The translations under genes were made by a program, and so were the position numbers. Of a stretch of DNA of 41,732 nucleotides, positions 18,463-26,404 are shown one piece after another. Position 1 is the first letter of the stretch, and each line of letters starts with the position of its first letter. This DNA is from Actinomycetales bacterium (GTDB taxonomy: Bacteria; Actinomycetota; Actinomycetes; Actinomycetales; Actinomycetaceae). Location of the stretch: positions 1-41,732 of the forward strand of contig JADGOQ010000089.1 in NCBI GenBank assembly GCA_017882885.1. Reading direction: 5' to 3'. The notes below the pieces were generated by a model that had not been told where the DNA came from, did not search any database, and saw only the letters and a list, made by a program, of their open reading frames with translations.

Positions 18463-19325
18463 CCGCCCTCGTGAAGGGCCACGGCACGGAGAACGACTTC
18501 CTGTTGGCCGTCGACCCCACCGGCGAGCTCGACGTGGACGCCGCGACGGTGGCGTTCTGGTGCGACCGGCGGCGGGGTCTGGGTGCCGACGGGTTCATCA
18601 TCGCGGCCCCGGCGGGCCGTGCCGGGTACCCGTCGGCGGCGGACTGGTTCATGGACTACCGCAACGCGGACGGGTCCGTGGCCGAGATGTGCGGCAACGG
18701 CATCCGGGTCCTCGTCGCGCTGCTGCGGCGCACCGGTCTCGTCGAACTCGCGGACGGTCAGTCGGTGGTTGTCGCCACCCGCGGGGGCGACAGGGAGGTG
18801 TGGGTGCGGGGCGCCGACTACACCGTGGACATGGGGGACTTCACGCTGCCGGGTGGCGCGGCCGCGGCGGCCCGGGGGTTCGACGTCGCCGTCAAGCTGC
18901 CCGGGATGGACCAGCGTCCGGGGCTGCGGGTCGCGATGCCGAACCCGCACACCGTTGTCGCCCTCGACTCGGTGGCGGCGCTCGAGGCGCTCGCCCTGGA
19001 GGGTGTCAACTACGATCCCTCCCCGCCGGACGGGACGAACCTCGAGGTGGTGGTCCCCCTCGGCGAGACGGCCGACGGGCGCGGCGCACTTCGCATGCGG
19101 GTGCTGGAGCGGGGGGTGGGGGAGACCAGGTCCTGCGGCAGCGGGTGCTGCGCCGCCGCCGTCGCGGTGCGCGAGTGGGCGGGCGCCGGCGCCCCCGACG
19201 ACTGGCGGGTGGAGGTGCCGGGCGGCACCCTCGGGGTCCGGATCGACGGCACGCGGGTGTACCTGACGGGGCCGGCCGTGCTCCTCGCCGAGGTCAGCCT
19301 GCTGGGCGGACCCGCAGCACCCTGA
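18450..19325 (+). CDS. dapF: Diaminopimelate epimerase
   Basis: Interconverts LL- and meso-diaminopimelate, the last step before lysine and DAP-type peptidoglycan. 291 residues. The two catalytic cysteines are C81 in EMCGNGIR and C229 in TRSCGSGC. The ATG at 18450 is chosen because MAGLTALVKGHGTENDFLL is the normal N-terminus. The gene overlaps the end of miaA by 13 nt. Its 3' end overlaps the convergent methyltransferase gene by 32 nt. Together with dapA and dapB it gives three lysine/DAP genes in the window, dispersed rather than in one operon. Confidence 0.95.
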   Translation: MAGLTALVKGHGTENDFLLAVDPTGELDVDAATVAFWCDRRRGLGADGFIIAAPAGRAGYPSAADWFMDYRNADGSVAEMCGNGIRVLVALLRRTGLVELADGQSVVVATRGGDREVWVRGADYTVDMGDFTLPGGAAAAARGFDVAVKLPGMDQRPGLRVAMPNPHTVVALDSVAALEALALEGVNYDPSPPDGTNLEVVVPLGETADGRGALRMRVLERGVGETRSCGSGCCAAAVAVREWAGAGAPDDWRVEVPGGTLGVRIDGTRVYLTGPAVLLAEVSLLGGPAAP

Positions 19326-19905
19326 ACCCGCGCGACGACGCCGCTCGCGAGCAATCCATGCCCAGCTCGCCGGCGATCCAGCGCTGCAGGGTGTCGGCGC
19401 CCAGGTTCTTCGCCACGACGAGCTCGGCCAGCCCCGTGGGCGCGAGGCGGCCGAGCCACGTGGCCAGGAGCTCGTGGAGGGCCTCCTTACCGACCCGGAT
19501 GGGCGGGTTGGAGCGGAGCAGGTCGATGGGCCGGTCGCCCACGAGTTCCAGCGCCGCGCCGGGGTCGACGGCGGTGACGCCCGCCGCGCCCAGGCGGGCG
19601 GCGTTGCGGCGAGTGAGGTCCAGCGCCCGCTCGTTGACGTCGACGGCGATCACCTCGGCGCCGGGGGAGCGCAGCGCCAGGTCCAGCGCGATCGCACCCC
19701 ACCCGCACCCGACGTCCACGAACAGCCCCGTGGCGGGCGGTTCCTCCCCGTGGCCCAGCAGGACCGCCGTCCCCGGGTCCAACCGCTCGGCGCTGAAGAC
19801 GCCGGAGGCGGTCTCGACCCGCACCCGGCGGCCCGCCAGCGTGACGGTGATCTCCCGGCGCTGGTCCGCGGATGCCGGCGCGGCGGTGAAGTAGTGCTCG
19901 GACAT
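19294..19905 (-). CDS. Class I SAM-dependent methyltransferase (small-domain, RsmC/RlmG-like)
   Basis: 203 residues. Motif I is LFVDVGCGWGAIAL, the acidic motif II is VIAVDVNERAL, and the catalytic motif IV is SNPPIRVG, typical of N2-guanine or N6-adenine RNA methyltransferases of the methyltransferase-small family. It corresponds to the second half of E. coli RsmC and stands alone as in many actinobacteria, so an rRNA guanine N2 target is likely but not provable here. TAGTGT lies 7 nt before the ATG. It diverges from hflX with 72 nt between starts. Confidence 0.85.
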   Translation of the reverse strand: MSEHYFTAAPASADQRREITVTLAGRRVRVETASGVFSAERLDPGTAVLLGHGEEPPATGLFVDVGCGWGAIALDLALRSPGAEVIAVDVNERALDLTRRNAARLGAAGVTAVDPGAALELVGDRPIDLLRSNPPIRVGKEALHELLATWLGRLAPTGLAELVVAKNLGADTLQRWIAGELGMDCSRAASSRGFRVLRVRPAG

Positions 19906-19912
19906 GCCCCCA

Positions 19913-19918
19913 ACACTA
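19913..19918 (-). promoter_or_regulatory. -10 element (leaderless promoter) of the methyltransferase gene
   Basis: TAGTGT on the minus strand, with 7 nt to the ATG at 19905 and no Shine-Dalgarno sequence. Confidence 0.5.
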
Positions 19919-19977
19919 AATGAGGTGGAGGGTCCCGCCGCGCGCGTGAGAAAATGGGAGGACCACGGAAGGAACTT

Positions 19978-21417
19978 ATGCCTGAAACCCCAGCGGACGA
20001 CGTCGTCGCCCGAATCCTCTCCCGCGCCGGGACCGCGATCCAGCAGGACACGGCCGACGCGAACCAGCTCGAAGTCGATGAGCGCACCGCGCTGCGGCGC
20101 GTCGGGATGTCCACCGAACTGCAGGACGTCACCGAGGTCGAGTACCGGCAGCTCCGGCTCGAGAAGGTCGTCCTCGTGGGCGTGTACAGCGGTAACGCCG
20201 AGCAGGCCGAGGTGTCCCTGCGGGAGCTCGCCGCGCTTGCCGAGACCGCCGGCTCCGAGGTCCTCGACGGCGTGCTGCAGCGCCGCGCGAACCCGGACCC
20301 GTCCACCTACCTGGGCAGCGGGAAGGCGGAGGAGCTGCGTGACCTCGTCGCCGCGGTTGGCGCGGACACCGTCGTCGTCGACGGCGAGTTGGCGCCCTCG
20401 CAGCGGCGTGCGCTGGAGGACGTGGTGAAGGTCAAGGTGGTGGACCGCACGGCCGTGATCCTCGACATCTTCGCCCAGCATGCCAAGTCGCGGGAGGGCC
20501 GGGCGCAGGTGGAGCTCGCCCAGCTCGAGTACCTCCTTCCCCGGCTGCGCGGCTGGGGCGAGTCCATGTCCCGGCAGGCCGGCGGCCGCGTCGCGGGCGG
20601 TGAGGGCATCGGGTCGCGCGGACCGGGCGAGACCAAGATCGAGCTGGACCGCCGCAGGATCCGCAACCGCATGTCCCGCCTCCGCCGGCAGATCCGCGAC
20701 ATGGCCCCCACCCGGGAGACCAAGCGGTCCGCGCGCCACCGCAACGCGGTGCCCGCCGTCGCCATCGCCGGCTACACCAACGCCGGCAAGTCCTCACTGC
20801 TCAACCAGCTCACCGGCTCGGACGCGATGGTGCAGAACCAACTGTTCGCCACCCTGGACCCGACGGTGCGGCGCGCGCAGACCCCGGACGGGCGGGAGTA
20901 CACCCTCGCGGACACGGTTGGTTTCGTCCGGAACCTGCCCCACGAACTCGTGGAGGCGTTCCGTTCCACCCTGGAGGAGGTGGGCCAGGCGGACGTCATC
21001 GTCCACGTGGTTGACGCCGCGCACCCGGACCCCGAGGGCCAGGTCGAAGCCGTGCGCCGGGTGCTCCGGGACATCGAGGGTGCGGACGACATCCCTGAGC
21101 TCATCGTGCTGAACAAGTCCGACATCGCCCCACTGGACGCCCTGATCCGCCTGCGTCACGAACACCCGAGCGCCCTGGCGGTCTCCGCGCACACCGGGGC
21201 GGGGATGGACGAGCTGCGGCAGGCCATCGCCGCGCTGCTCCCGCAGCCGGGGGTGGAGGTCGACGTCGTCGTGCCCTACTCGCGGGGGGACCTCGTGGCC
21301 CGCATGCACACCTCCGGCGAGATCGACGTCGAGGAGCACCTCCCGGAGGGCACGCACCTGCAGGGGCGGGTCGACGAGGGGCTGGCCGCGGAGCTGGACC
21401 GTGTCGACGCCGGCTGA
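19978..21417 (+). CDS. hflX: GTPase HflX
   Basis: Ribosome-associated GTPase that splits stalled or stress-damaged 70S ribosomes. 479 residues. The N-terminal HflX domain contains GSGKAEELRDLV and the Gly-rich GGRVAGGEGIGSRGPGETKIE. The G domain has G1 GYTNAGKSS, the DTVGFVRNLPHELVEAF switch II region, and NKSD. The ATG at 19978 follows CGGAAGGAAC, a good ribosome site; an ATG 24 nt earlier has none. The last 17 nt overlap the DinG-type helicase gene. Confidence 0.96.
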   Translation: MPETPADDVVARILSRAGTAIQQDTADANQLEVDERTALRRVGMSTELQDVTEVEYRQLRLEKVVLVGVYSGNAEQAEVSLRELAALAETAGSEVLDGVLQRRANPDPSTYLGSGKAEELRDLVAAVGADTVVVDGELAPSQRRALEDVVKVKVVDRTAVILDIFAQHAKSREGRAQVELAQLEYLLPRLRGWGESMSRQAGGRVAGGEGIGSRGPGETKIELDRRRIRNRMSRLRRQIRDMAPTRETKRSARHRNAVPAVAIAGYTNAGKSSLLNQLTGSDAMVQNQLFATLDPTVRRAQTPDGREYTLADTVGFVRNLPHELVEAFRSTLEEVGQADVIVHVVDAAHPDPEGQVEAVRRVLRDIEGADDIPELIVLNKSDIAPLDALIRLRHEHPSALAVSAHTGAGMDELRQAIAALLPQPGVEVDVVVPYSRGDLVARMHTSGEIDVEEHLPEGTHLQGRVDEGLAAELDRVDAG

Positions 21418-23407
21418 GGCCGACACCACCACAACCCCCGACGCCGTGACGTCCGCTGCCAGCGTGGACGTGCTGCGCCACGCCGTCGCGGCCATCGGGG
21501 GCGTGGAACGCGAGGGGCAGCACCGCATGGCTCTCGCAGCGTCACGGACGATCGAGGCCGGTGGCGTGCTGCTGGCGCAGGCCGGGACCGGCACCGGGAA
21601 GTCGCTGGCCTACCTCGCGGCGTGCATGACGGATGCCGTACTGGCCGGCCGGACCGTCGTGATCTCCACCGCCACCCTCGCGCTGCAACGCCAGATCATG
21701 CTGAAGGACGCCCCCACCGTGGCGGCGTCGCTCGCGGCGCTGCACGGGCAGGAGCCGAGGGTCGCACTCCTGAAGGGCTGGCACAACTACGTGTGCAAGC
21801 ACAAGGTGGCGGGTGGGTACCCGGACGAGGACGAGCCCACGCTCTTCTCCGTGGACGCGTCCAGCACACGGCCGGCCGAGTCGCCGCGCTCCGCGCTTGG
21901 CGTGCAGGTCACCCAGGTGCGCGCGTGGGCGGGCGAGACGGAGACAGGCGACCGGGACGACATGGTCCCCGGCGTCGGTGACCGCGCGTGGCGGCAGGTG
22001 TCCGTCACCAAACTCGAGTGCCTCGGCGCCGCGTGCCCGGTGCGGGACGAGTGCTTCGCGGAGGCGGCGCGCGCGCGGTCCCGCGAGGCGGACGTGGTGG
22101 TGACCAACCACGCGATGCTGGGCATCGCCGCCGGCGGATCGCCCGGCGTCCTCCCGGAACACGACGTGCTCGTGATCGACGAGGCCCACGACCTCGTGTC
22201 GCGGGTGACGTCCGCGGCGACGGTCGAGCTATCGGCCACCGCCGTCGAGCGCTCCGGCCGCGCTGCCGGGCGGCACGCGAAGTCCGCGGTCGCCGGGCTC
22301 CAGCGGGCGGCGATCGCCCTGCGCGGAGCCCTCGACGCCGCGCCGGACGGCCGCCTGACGGCCACGACGCCCGCGCTGCACGACGCCGTCATCCTCCTGC
22401 AGGCGGCGGTCAAGGACGCACTCGGTTCGGTCTCGGGGCGCGCCTCGGACGCGGACGAGGCGGGCGGCCGGGCCGTGCTGAAGTCCCAGCTCGTGGTGCT
22501 CACCGAGATCTGCGAGCGGCTGCTGTCCGACTCGCTGTCCGCGCGGCGCGACGTCGCCTGGGTGAGCCGCGGCTGGGACGGCGCCCAGGCGCCGCGACTG
22601 TACCTCGCCCCGCTCGAGGTGGACCACGCCATTGCCGAACAGCTGCTGGAGGGCCGGGCAACGATCGCCACGTCGGCGACGCTGGCCCTCGGCGGATCCT
22701 TCGATCCCGTCGCGCACTCCTGGGGGCTCCGCGAGGGCGAGCGGGAGTGGGAGGCGACCGACTTCGGCTCCCCCTTCGACCACGGGAGCCAGGGGATCCT
22801 GTACGTGGCCGCCCACCTGCCGCGGCCGGGGCGTGACGGGATTTCGGAGGCCGCACTCGTGGAGCTCGGGGACCTCGTCGCGGCCTCCGACGGCGGCGCA
22901 CTCGGGCTCTTCTCGTCCATGCGGGGAGCGCAGCGGGCCGCGGAGTATCTCCGTGGCCGCCTCGACACCCCCATCCTCTGCCAGGGCGAGGACCAGGTGC
23001 CGAACCTGGTGGCCCGCTTCGCGGCCGACCACCGCGCGTCGCTGCTCGGCACGCTCTCGCTGTGGCAGGGCGTGGACGTGCCGGGGGACACCTGCCGCCT
23101 GGTGGTCATCGACCGCATCCCCTTCCCGCGGCCGGACGACCCGATCTCCTCCGCGCGCACCGAGGTGGCGCAGGCCCGGGGCGCGAACGGCTTCCTCGAG
23201 GTCTCGGTGGCGCACGCGGCGCTCCTCCTCGCCCAGGGCAGCGGGCGGCTGATCCGCTCGGGCGAGGACCGGGGCGTGGTGGCGATCCTCGACTCGCGCA
23301 TCGCGACCGCCGGGTACGGCAGCTTCCTGCTGCGTTCCCTCCCGCCGTTCTGGCCGACGCGCGACGGCGCGGTCGTCCGCAGATCACTGGCCAACCTGCG
23401 CCGGTGA
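21401..23407 (+). CDS. ATP-dependent DNA helicase, DinG/XPD family
   Basis: 668-residue superfamily 2 helicase that unwinds DNA 5' to 3'. Walker A is AGTGTGKS (61-68) and the DEAH box is D260-E-A-H263. Four cysteines (C132, C207, C212, C218) are placed as the ligands of the Fe-S cluster found in XPD/DinG proteins. The end contains QGSGRLIRSGEDRGVVAILDSR (motif VI). The GTG start overlaps hflX by 17 nt, so the two are translationally coupled. The family acts on R-loops and damaged DNA. I see no SOS box in front of it, unlike E. coli dinG. Confidence 0.92.
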   Translation: MSTPAEADTTTTPDAVTSAASVDVLRHAVAAIGGVEREGQHRMALAASRTIEAGGVLLAQAGTGTGKSLAYLAACMTDAVLAGRTVVISTATLALQRQIMLKDAPTVAASLAALHGQEPRVALLKGWHNYVCKHKVAGGYPDEDEPTLFSVDASSTRPAESPRSALGVQVTQVRAWAGETETGDRDDMVPGVGDRAWRQVSVTKLECLGAACPVRDECFAEAARARSREADVVVTNHAMLGIAAGGSPGVLPEHDVLVIDEAHDLVSRVTSAATVELSATAVERSGRAAGRHAKSAVAGLQRAAIALRGALDAAPDGRLTATTPALHDAVILLQAAVKDALGSVSGRASDADEAGGRAVLKSQLVVLTEICERLLSDSLSARRDVAWVSRGWDGAQAPRLYLAPLEVDHAIAEQLLEGRATIATSATLALGGSFDPVAHSWGLREGEREWEATDFGSPFDHGSQGILYVAAHLPRPGRDGISEAALVELGDLVAASDGGALGLFSSMRGAQRAAEYLRGRLDTPILCQGEDQVPNLVARFAADHRASLLGTLSLWQGVDVPGDTCRLVVIDRIPFPRPDDPISSARTEVAQARGANGFLEVSVAHAALLLAQGSGRLIRSGEDRGVVAILDSRIATAGYGSFLLRSLPPFWPTRDGAVVRRSLANLRR

Positions 23408-23421
23408 CACGCCGGCACCGG

Positions 23422-23427
23422 TAGTAT
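23422..23427 (+). promoter_or_regulatory. -10 element of ldh
   Basis: TAGTAT lies 30 nt before the ldh ATG, leaving a short leader that carries the ribosome site GGAAAGGG (23443-23450) at 7-nt spacing. Confidence 0.5.
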
Positions 23428-23457
23428 CTGGGCAACCACCACGGAAAGGGCAACACC

Positions 23458-24417
23458 ATGAGCGACGCTGAACGCCGTCCCACCAAGCTGGCCATCATCG
23501 GGGCGGGTGCCGTGGGCGCCACCCTCGCCTACGCCTGCCTCATCAAGGGGGTCGCGCGCGAGGTCGTGCTGTACGACATCAACCAGGCGAAGGTCGAGGC
23601 AGAGGCACTCGACCTGGCGCACGGGATCCAGTTCATGCCGATGGGCAGCATCAAGGGCTCCAACGACATCGAGCTCTGCCGGGGATCCGACGTCGTCGTG
23701 GTCACCGCCGGGGCGAAGCAAAACCCCGGACAGTCCCGGATGGACCTGGCTGGCGCCACGATCGCACTGATGGAGAAGATCATTCCCCAGGTGCAGCGGG
23801 TCGCGCCCGACGCGGTTGTCATCATGGTGACCAACCCCGTGGACGTGGTGACCTACGCGTCGCTGAAGATCTCCGGGTTGCCGTCCCGCCAGCTCTTCGG
23901 CTCCGGCACGGTGCTGGACACCTCGCGCCTGCGCTACCTCGTGGCGCGCGAATGCGGCGTCGCGGTGCACAACGTGCACGCGTACATCGCCGGCGAGCAC
24001 GGCGACTCCGAGATCCCGCTGTGGAGCTCGGCCATCATCGGGGCGGCCCCCCTGATTGACTGGCACAACGCCTCAGGCCGTGGCATGAACGACATCGAGC
24101 GCGAGCGAATCACGGATGAGGTCAAGAACGCCGCCTACCGGATCATCGAGGGCAAGGGGGCAACCAACTATGCGATCGGCGTCGCCGGGGCGCGGATCAT
24201 CGAGGCGGTGCTCCGCGACGAGAACGCCGTGTTGCCCGTGTCGTCGCACGTCACCGAGTTCCCCGAGTTCGGGGACGTCTGCATGGCGCTGCCCACCATC
24301 GTGAATCGTCACGGCGCCGTGAGCCGGATCCTGCCCCCCTTGTCATACGGTGAGCGCACGGGGCTGATCGCCTCGGCGAATTCGATCCGGGAGACAGCGG
24401 CCAGGTTCGGGTACTGA
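23458..24417 (+). CDS. ldh: L-lactate dehydrogenase
   Basis: NADH-dependent reduction of pyruvate to L-lactate, regenerating NAD+ during fermentation. 319 residues. The NAD loop is GAGAVGA, and the active-site loop AGAKQNPGQSR carries the Gln that selects pyruvate/lactate over oxaloacetate/malate, which argues against malate dehydrogenase. Substrate and catalytic elements are DTSRLR (Arg) and GEHGDSE (catalytic His). It has its own promoter and a good ribosome site. The sequence around its stop codon is duplicated just downstream. Confidence 0.97.
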   Translation: MSDAERRPTKLAIIGAGAVGATLAYACLIKGVAREVVLYDINQAKVEAEALDLAHGIQFMPMGSIKGSNDIELCRGSDVVVVTAGAKQNPGQSRMDLAGATIALMEKIIPQVQRVAPDAVVIMVTNPVDVVTYASLKISGLPSRQLFGSGTVLDTSRLRYLVARECGVAVHNVHAYIAGEHGDSEIPLWSSAIIGAAPLIDWHNASGRGMNDIERERITDEVKNAAYRIIEGKGATNYAIGVAGARIIEAVLRDENAVLPVSSHVTEFPEFGDVCMALPTIVNRHGAVSRILPPLSYGERTGLIASANSIRETAARFGY

Positions 24418-24441
24418 CTCCCGGCCGGTTCGGGTACTGAC
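24404..24441. repeat. Tandem duplication of the ldh 3' end
   Basis: The 15-bp sequence GGTTCGGGTACTGAC occurs at 24404-24418, where it encodes the last residues and stop of ldh, and again at 24427-24441. The repeat unit is about 23 bp. The second copy fills the gap to the convergent lexA gene. Confidence 0.9.
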
Positions 24442-24443
24442 AC

Positions 24444-25145
24444 TCAGAGCGCGCGGAGGACCGATACGACCTTGCCGAGGATCGTGGCCTCATCCCCGAG
24501 GATCGGTGAGTAGGCGGGGTTGGCGGGCATGAGCCACACGTGGCCGTCCCTGCGCTGCAGGGTCTTGACCGTCGCCTCGTCGTCGAGGAGTGCAGCGACG
24601 ATCTCGCCGTTCTCCGCCACGGGCTGGCGGCGCACGACCACCCAGTCACCATCGCAGATCGCCGCGTCGACCATTGAGTCCCCAGCGACGTGCAGCATGA
24701 ACAGCTCGCCGTCCCCGACGAGCTGGCGGGGGAGGGTGAAGACGTCCTCCACCGCCTGGTCGGCGAGGATCGGGCCGCCCGCGGCGATGCGGCCGACGAG
24801 CGGGACGAGCGCGCCCTCCGCCACCTCGTGGCCGAGGAGCGTGACCGGTGCGGGGAGGCCGACGGCGGCGGCGTCCGCAGCCGTGCTGCCGGCGGTGGAC
24901 GGGGGCGCGGCCTCCTGGCCGGGCTCCATGAGTTCGAGCGCGCGTGGCAGGTGCGGGTCCCGCCGGATGTAGCCCTTCCGCTCGAGCACGTCGAGCTGGT
25001 GCTTCACGGAGGACGGGCTCAGGAGCCCCACCGCCTCCCCGATCTCGCGCATGGTCGGCGGGTAGCCCCGCGCGGAGAGCGCGCTCCTGATGGTCTCCAT
25101 CACCAATGCCTGGCGGTCGGTGAGTCCCGTGGCCGGCTGTCCCAT
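24444..25145 (-). CDS. lexA: SOS repressor LexA
   Basis: Represses DNA-damage genes until RecA filaments provoke its self-cleavage. 233 residues. The N-terminal winged helix (about 1-70) contains the recognition helix [10 protein letters not shown] flexible linker (75-98) is rich in Ala/Pro. The peptidase domain has the Ala-Gly scissile bond at A122-G123 (IAAGGPI), nucleophile S157 in GDSM and K194 in ATVK. The ATG at 25145 is preceded by GAGAGGAG. Its promoter carries a LexA box over the -35, so it is autoregulated. Confidence 0.98.
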   Translation of the reverse strand: MGQPATGLTDRQALVMETIRSALSARGYPPTMREIGEAVGLLSPSSVKHQLDVLERKGYIRRDPHLPRALELMEPGQEAAPPSTAGSTAADAAAVGLPAPVTLLGHEVAEGALVPLVGRIAAGGPILADQAVEDVFTLPRQLVGDGELFMLHVAGDSMVDAAICDGDWVVVRRQPVAENGEIVAALLDDEATVKTLQRRDGHVWLMPANPAYSPILGDEATILGKVVSVLRAL

Positions 25146-25202
25146 CGCTGGCTCCTCTCGATCAGGTTCGTGTCAGTGGTCCCTGATGTGCTTGTGAACA
25201 GC

Positions 25203-25231
25203 AGCCTATGGCCGGCACGGCAGGTAATCAA
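25203..25231 (-). promoter_or_regulatory. lexA promoter
   Basis: On the minus strand, -35 TTGATT (25226-25231), a 17-nt spacer, and -10 TAGGCT (25203-25208). The -35 overlaps the SOS box at 25228-25243. The leader is about 50 nt. Confidence 0.65.
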
Positions 25232-25243
25232 ACATTTGTTCGA
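25228..25243. promoter_or_regulatory. LexA (SOS) box 1, lexA-proximal
   Basis: TCAAACATTTGTTCGA matches TCGAAC-N4-GTTCGA with one change. It covers the lexA -35 and lies upstream of the LysM gene promoter. Confidence 0.85.
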
Positions 25244-25250
25244 GGGCGTG

Positions 25251-25279
25251 TCGACATTGCCGAACCACAACGCTACATT
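25251..25279 (+). promoter_or_regulatory. Promoter of the LysM membrane protein gene
   Basis: TCGACA (25251-25256), a 17-nt spacer, then TACATT (25274-25279). The start site should fall near 25286, so SOS box 2 would lie about +10 to +24 in the leader. Confidence 0.45.
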
Positions 25280-25295
25280 TGGAACAGCCGTTCGA

Positions 25296-25309
25296 CGAAC
25301 ACATGTTCG
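25296..25309. promoter_or_regulatory. LexA (SOS) box 2, proximal to the LysM gene
   Basis: CGAACACATGTTCG is a perfect palindrome forming the core of the SOS box. It ends 11 nt before the ATG of the LysM gene and abuts its ribosome site GAGGAGG. Confidence 0.8.
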
Positions 25310-25320
25310 AGGAGGACATC

Positions 25321-25758
25321 ATGAGTGCAGTGCTGGCCGACCAGGTCATCGCCCCGTCCCGCCCCGTCGGGCCGCATGCCACACCGGGGCGTCCCGGGGA
25401 GCCCGGAACCCGGGCGCACCTGCGCCTCGTCCACGACGCCGACGCCGCACCGGCCCCGTCCGGCCGGCTGGCGCTCACCCCCCGCGGGCGGATGGTGGTG
25501 CGCGCGCTCGCCGGCGCCGCCAGCGTCGTCCTCGCCGTGTTCCTCGGGGCGCTGATCGGCCTCCTGCTGCGGCCCGCCGCGGGAGTTGACACGCGCTCCG
25601 TCACGGTGGACACGGGCGAGTCGCTGTGGTCGCTCGCGGTCGCGGCAGCCGCGCCGGGCCAGGACGTGCGCGACGTCGTCTCCGAGATCGTCGCGCTGAA
25701 CGCATTGGAGACGGACACGATCGTGCCCGGGCAGGAACTGCTGGTCCCGGTGCGCTGA
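25321..25758 (+). CDS. LysM membrane protein, probable SOS cell-division inhibitor (DivS/ChiZ/YneA-like)
   Basis: 145 residues: a disordered Pro/Ala-rich cytoplasmic part (1-55), one membrane helix (about 60-83), and an outside LysM domain (about 92-143, [10 protein letters not shown] ... [12 protein letters not shown]) that should bind peptidoglycan. This architecture, its divergence from lexA, and nrdR downstream match Rv2719c/ChiZ of mycobacteria, DivS of corynebacteria and YneA of Bacillus, which halt division during DNA damage. The ATG at 25321 follows GAGGAGGAC. Two SOS boxes upstream support LexA control. Sequence conservation in this group is low, so the function rests on architecture and context. 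Confidence 0.85.
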   Translation: MSAVLADQVIAPSRPVGPHATPGRPGEPGTRAHLRLVHDADAAPAPSGRLALTPRGRMVVRALAGAASVVLAVFLGALIGLLLRPAAGVDTRSVTVDTGESLWSLAVAAAAPGQDVRDVVSEIVALNALETDTIVPGQELLVPVR

Positions 25759-25792
25759 GTCCCGCATCCGCCGGAGGGGGCAGCGCCATGGT

Positions 25793-25821
25793 TTGCGATA
25801 TGCCGGCCCGCACAATAACGT
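25793..25821 (+). promoter_or_regulatory. Promoter of nrdR
   Basis: TTGCGA (25793-25798), a 17-nt spacer, then TAACGT (25816-25821). The leader is about 35-40 nt and carries GAGAGGGG before the ATG at 25866. Confidence 0.6.
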
Positions 25822-25865
25822 TCGCTTCATCCGACCAACGAGACGCGCGAGAGGGGCCGCTCCAA

Positions 25866-26381
25866 ATGCACTGCCCGTTCTGCCGTCACCCGGACTCGCG
25901 CGTGATCGATTCGCGCACCCTGGACGACGGCTCGGCGATTCGCCGCCGTCGCGAGTGCCCGAACTGCCACCGGCGTTTCACCACGCTCGAGACCTCGACG
26001 CTGACGGTCCTCAAGCGCTCCGGCGTGACCGAACCCTTCTCCCGGGAGAAGATCACCGCCGGGGTTCGCAAAGCCAGCCAGTCGCGGCCCGTCACCGACG
26101 ACCAGATCGCGCTCCTCGCGCAGGGCGTCGAGGAGCAGATCCGGTCGATGGGCTCCTCCATCATTGACGCGAACGACATCGGGACCGCGATCCTCGGCCC
26201 TCTCCGGGAGTTGGACACGGTGGCCTACCTGCGGTTCGCCTCGGTCTACTCCGCCTTCAACTCCCTCGAGGACTTCGAGGACGCGATCGCGGGCCTGAAG
26301 GGGCTGGAGGGCACGGCCGGGTCCCCATCCGGGGCCGGGGGAGGGGAAGCCCCTGGCCCCGGAGTGGATCCGGTCGACTGA
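25866..26381 (+). CDS. nrdR: Transcriptional repressor NrdR
   Basis: Zinc-ribbon, ATP-cone repressor of ribonucleotide reductase operons that senses dATP/ATP. 171 residues. The zinc ribbon is C3, C6, C31, C34 (CPFC ... CPNC) and the ATP-cone covers about 46-136 ([16 protein letters not shown] ... [12 protein letters not shown]). The last 25 residues are a Gly/Pro tail not conserved in the family. The ATG at 25866 gives the exact family N-terminus MHCPFC. The ribonucleotide reductase genes it should control are not in this window. Confidence 0.97.
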   Translation: MHCPFCRHPDSRVIDSRTLDDGSAIRRRRECPNCHRRFTTLETSTLTVLKRSGVTEPFSREKITAGVRKASQSRPVTDDQIALLAQGVEEQIRSMGSSIIDANDIGTAILGPLRELDTVAYLRFASVYSAFNSLEDFEDAIAGLKGLEGTAGSPSGAGGGEAPGPGVDPVD

Positions 26382-26404
26382 TCCGCCCGGTCAGGGGCGG
26401 GTCA
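26379..26404. terminator. Bidirectional hairpin terminator between nrdR and the aldo-keto reductase
   Basis: TGATCCGCCC (26379-26388) pairs with GGGCGGGTCA (26395-26404) with one mismatch and a 6-nt loop. The arms include the stop codons of both convergent genes. Confidence 0.6.

Noticed and set aside
25166-25186. Second TGTCAGTG (PafBC-like -35) upstream of lexA
   Set aside because: On the plus strand it points away from lexA, and the position 8 nt downstream reads TGTGCT, lacking the A of TANNNT, so it is not a RecA-NDp promoter.
25759-25865. NrdR box in front of nrdR
   Set aside because: No AT-rich ACACTATATNTTGTGT-like sequence is present; only an ordinary promoter is seen.
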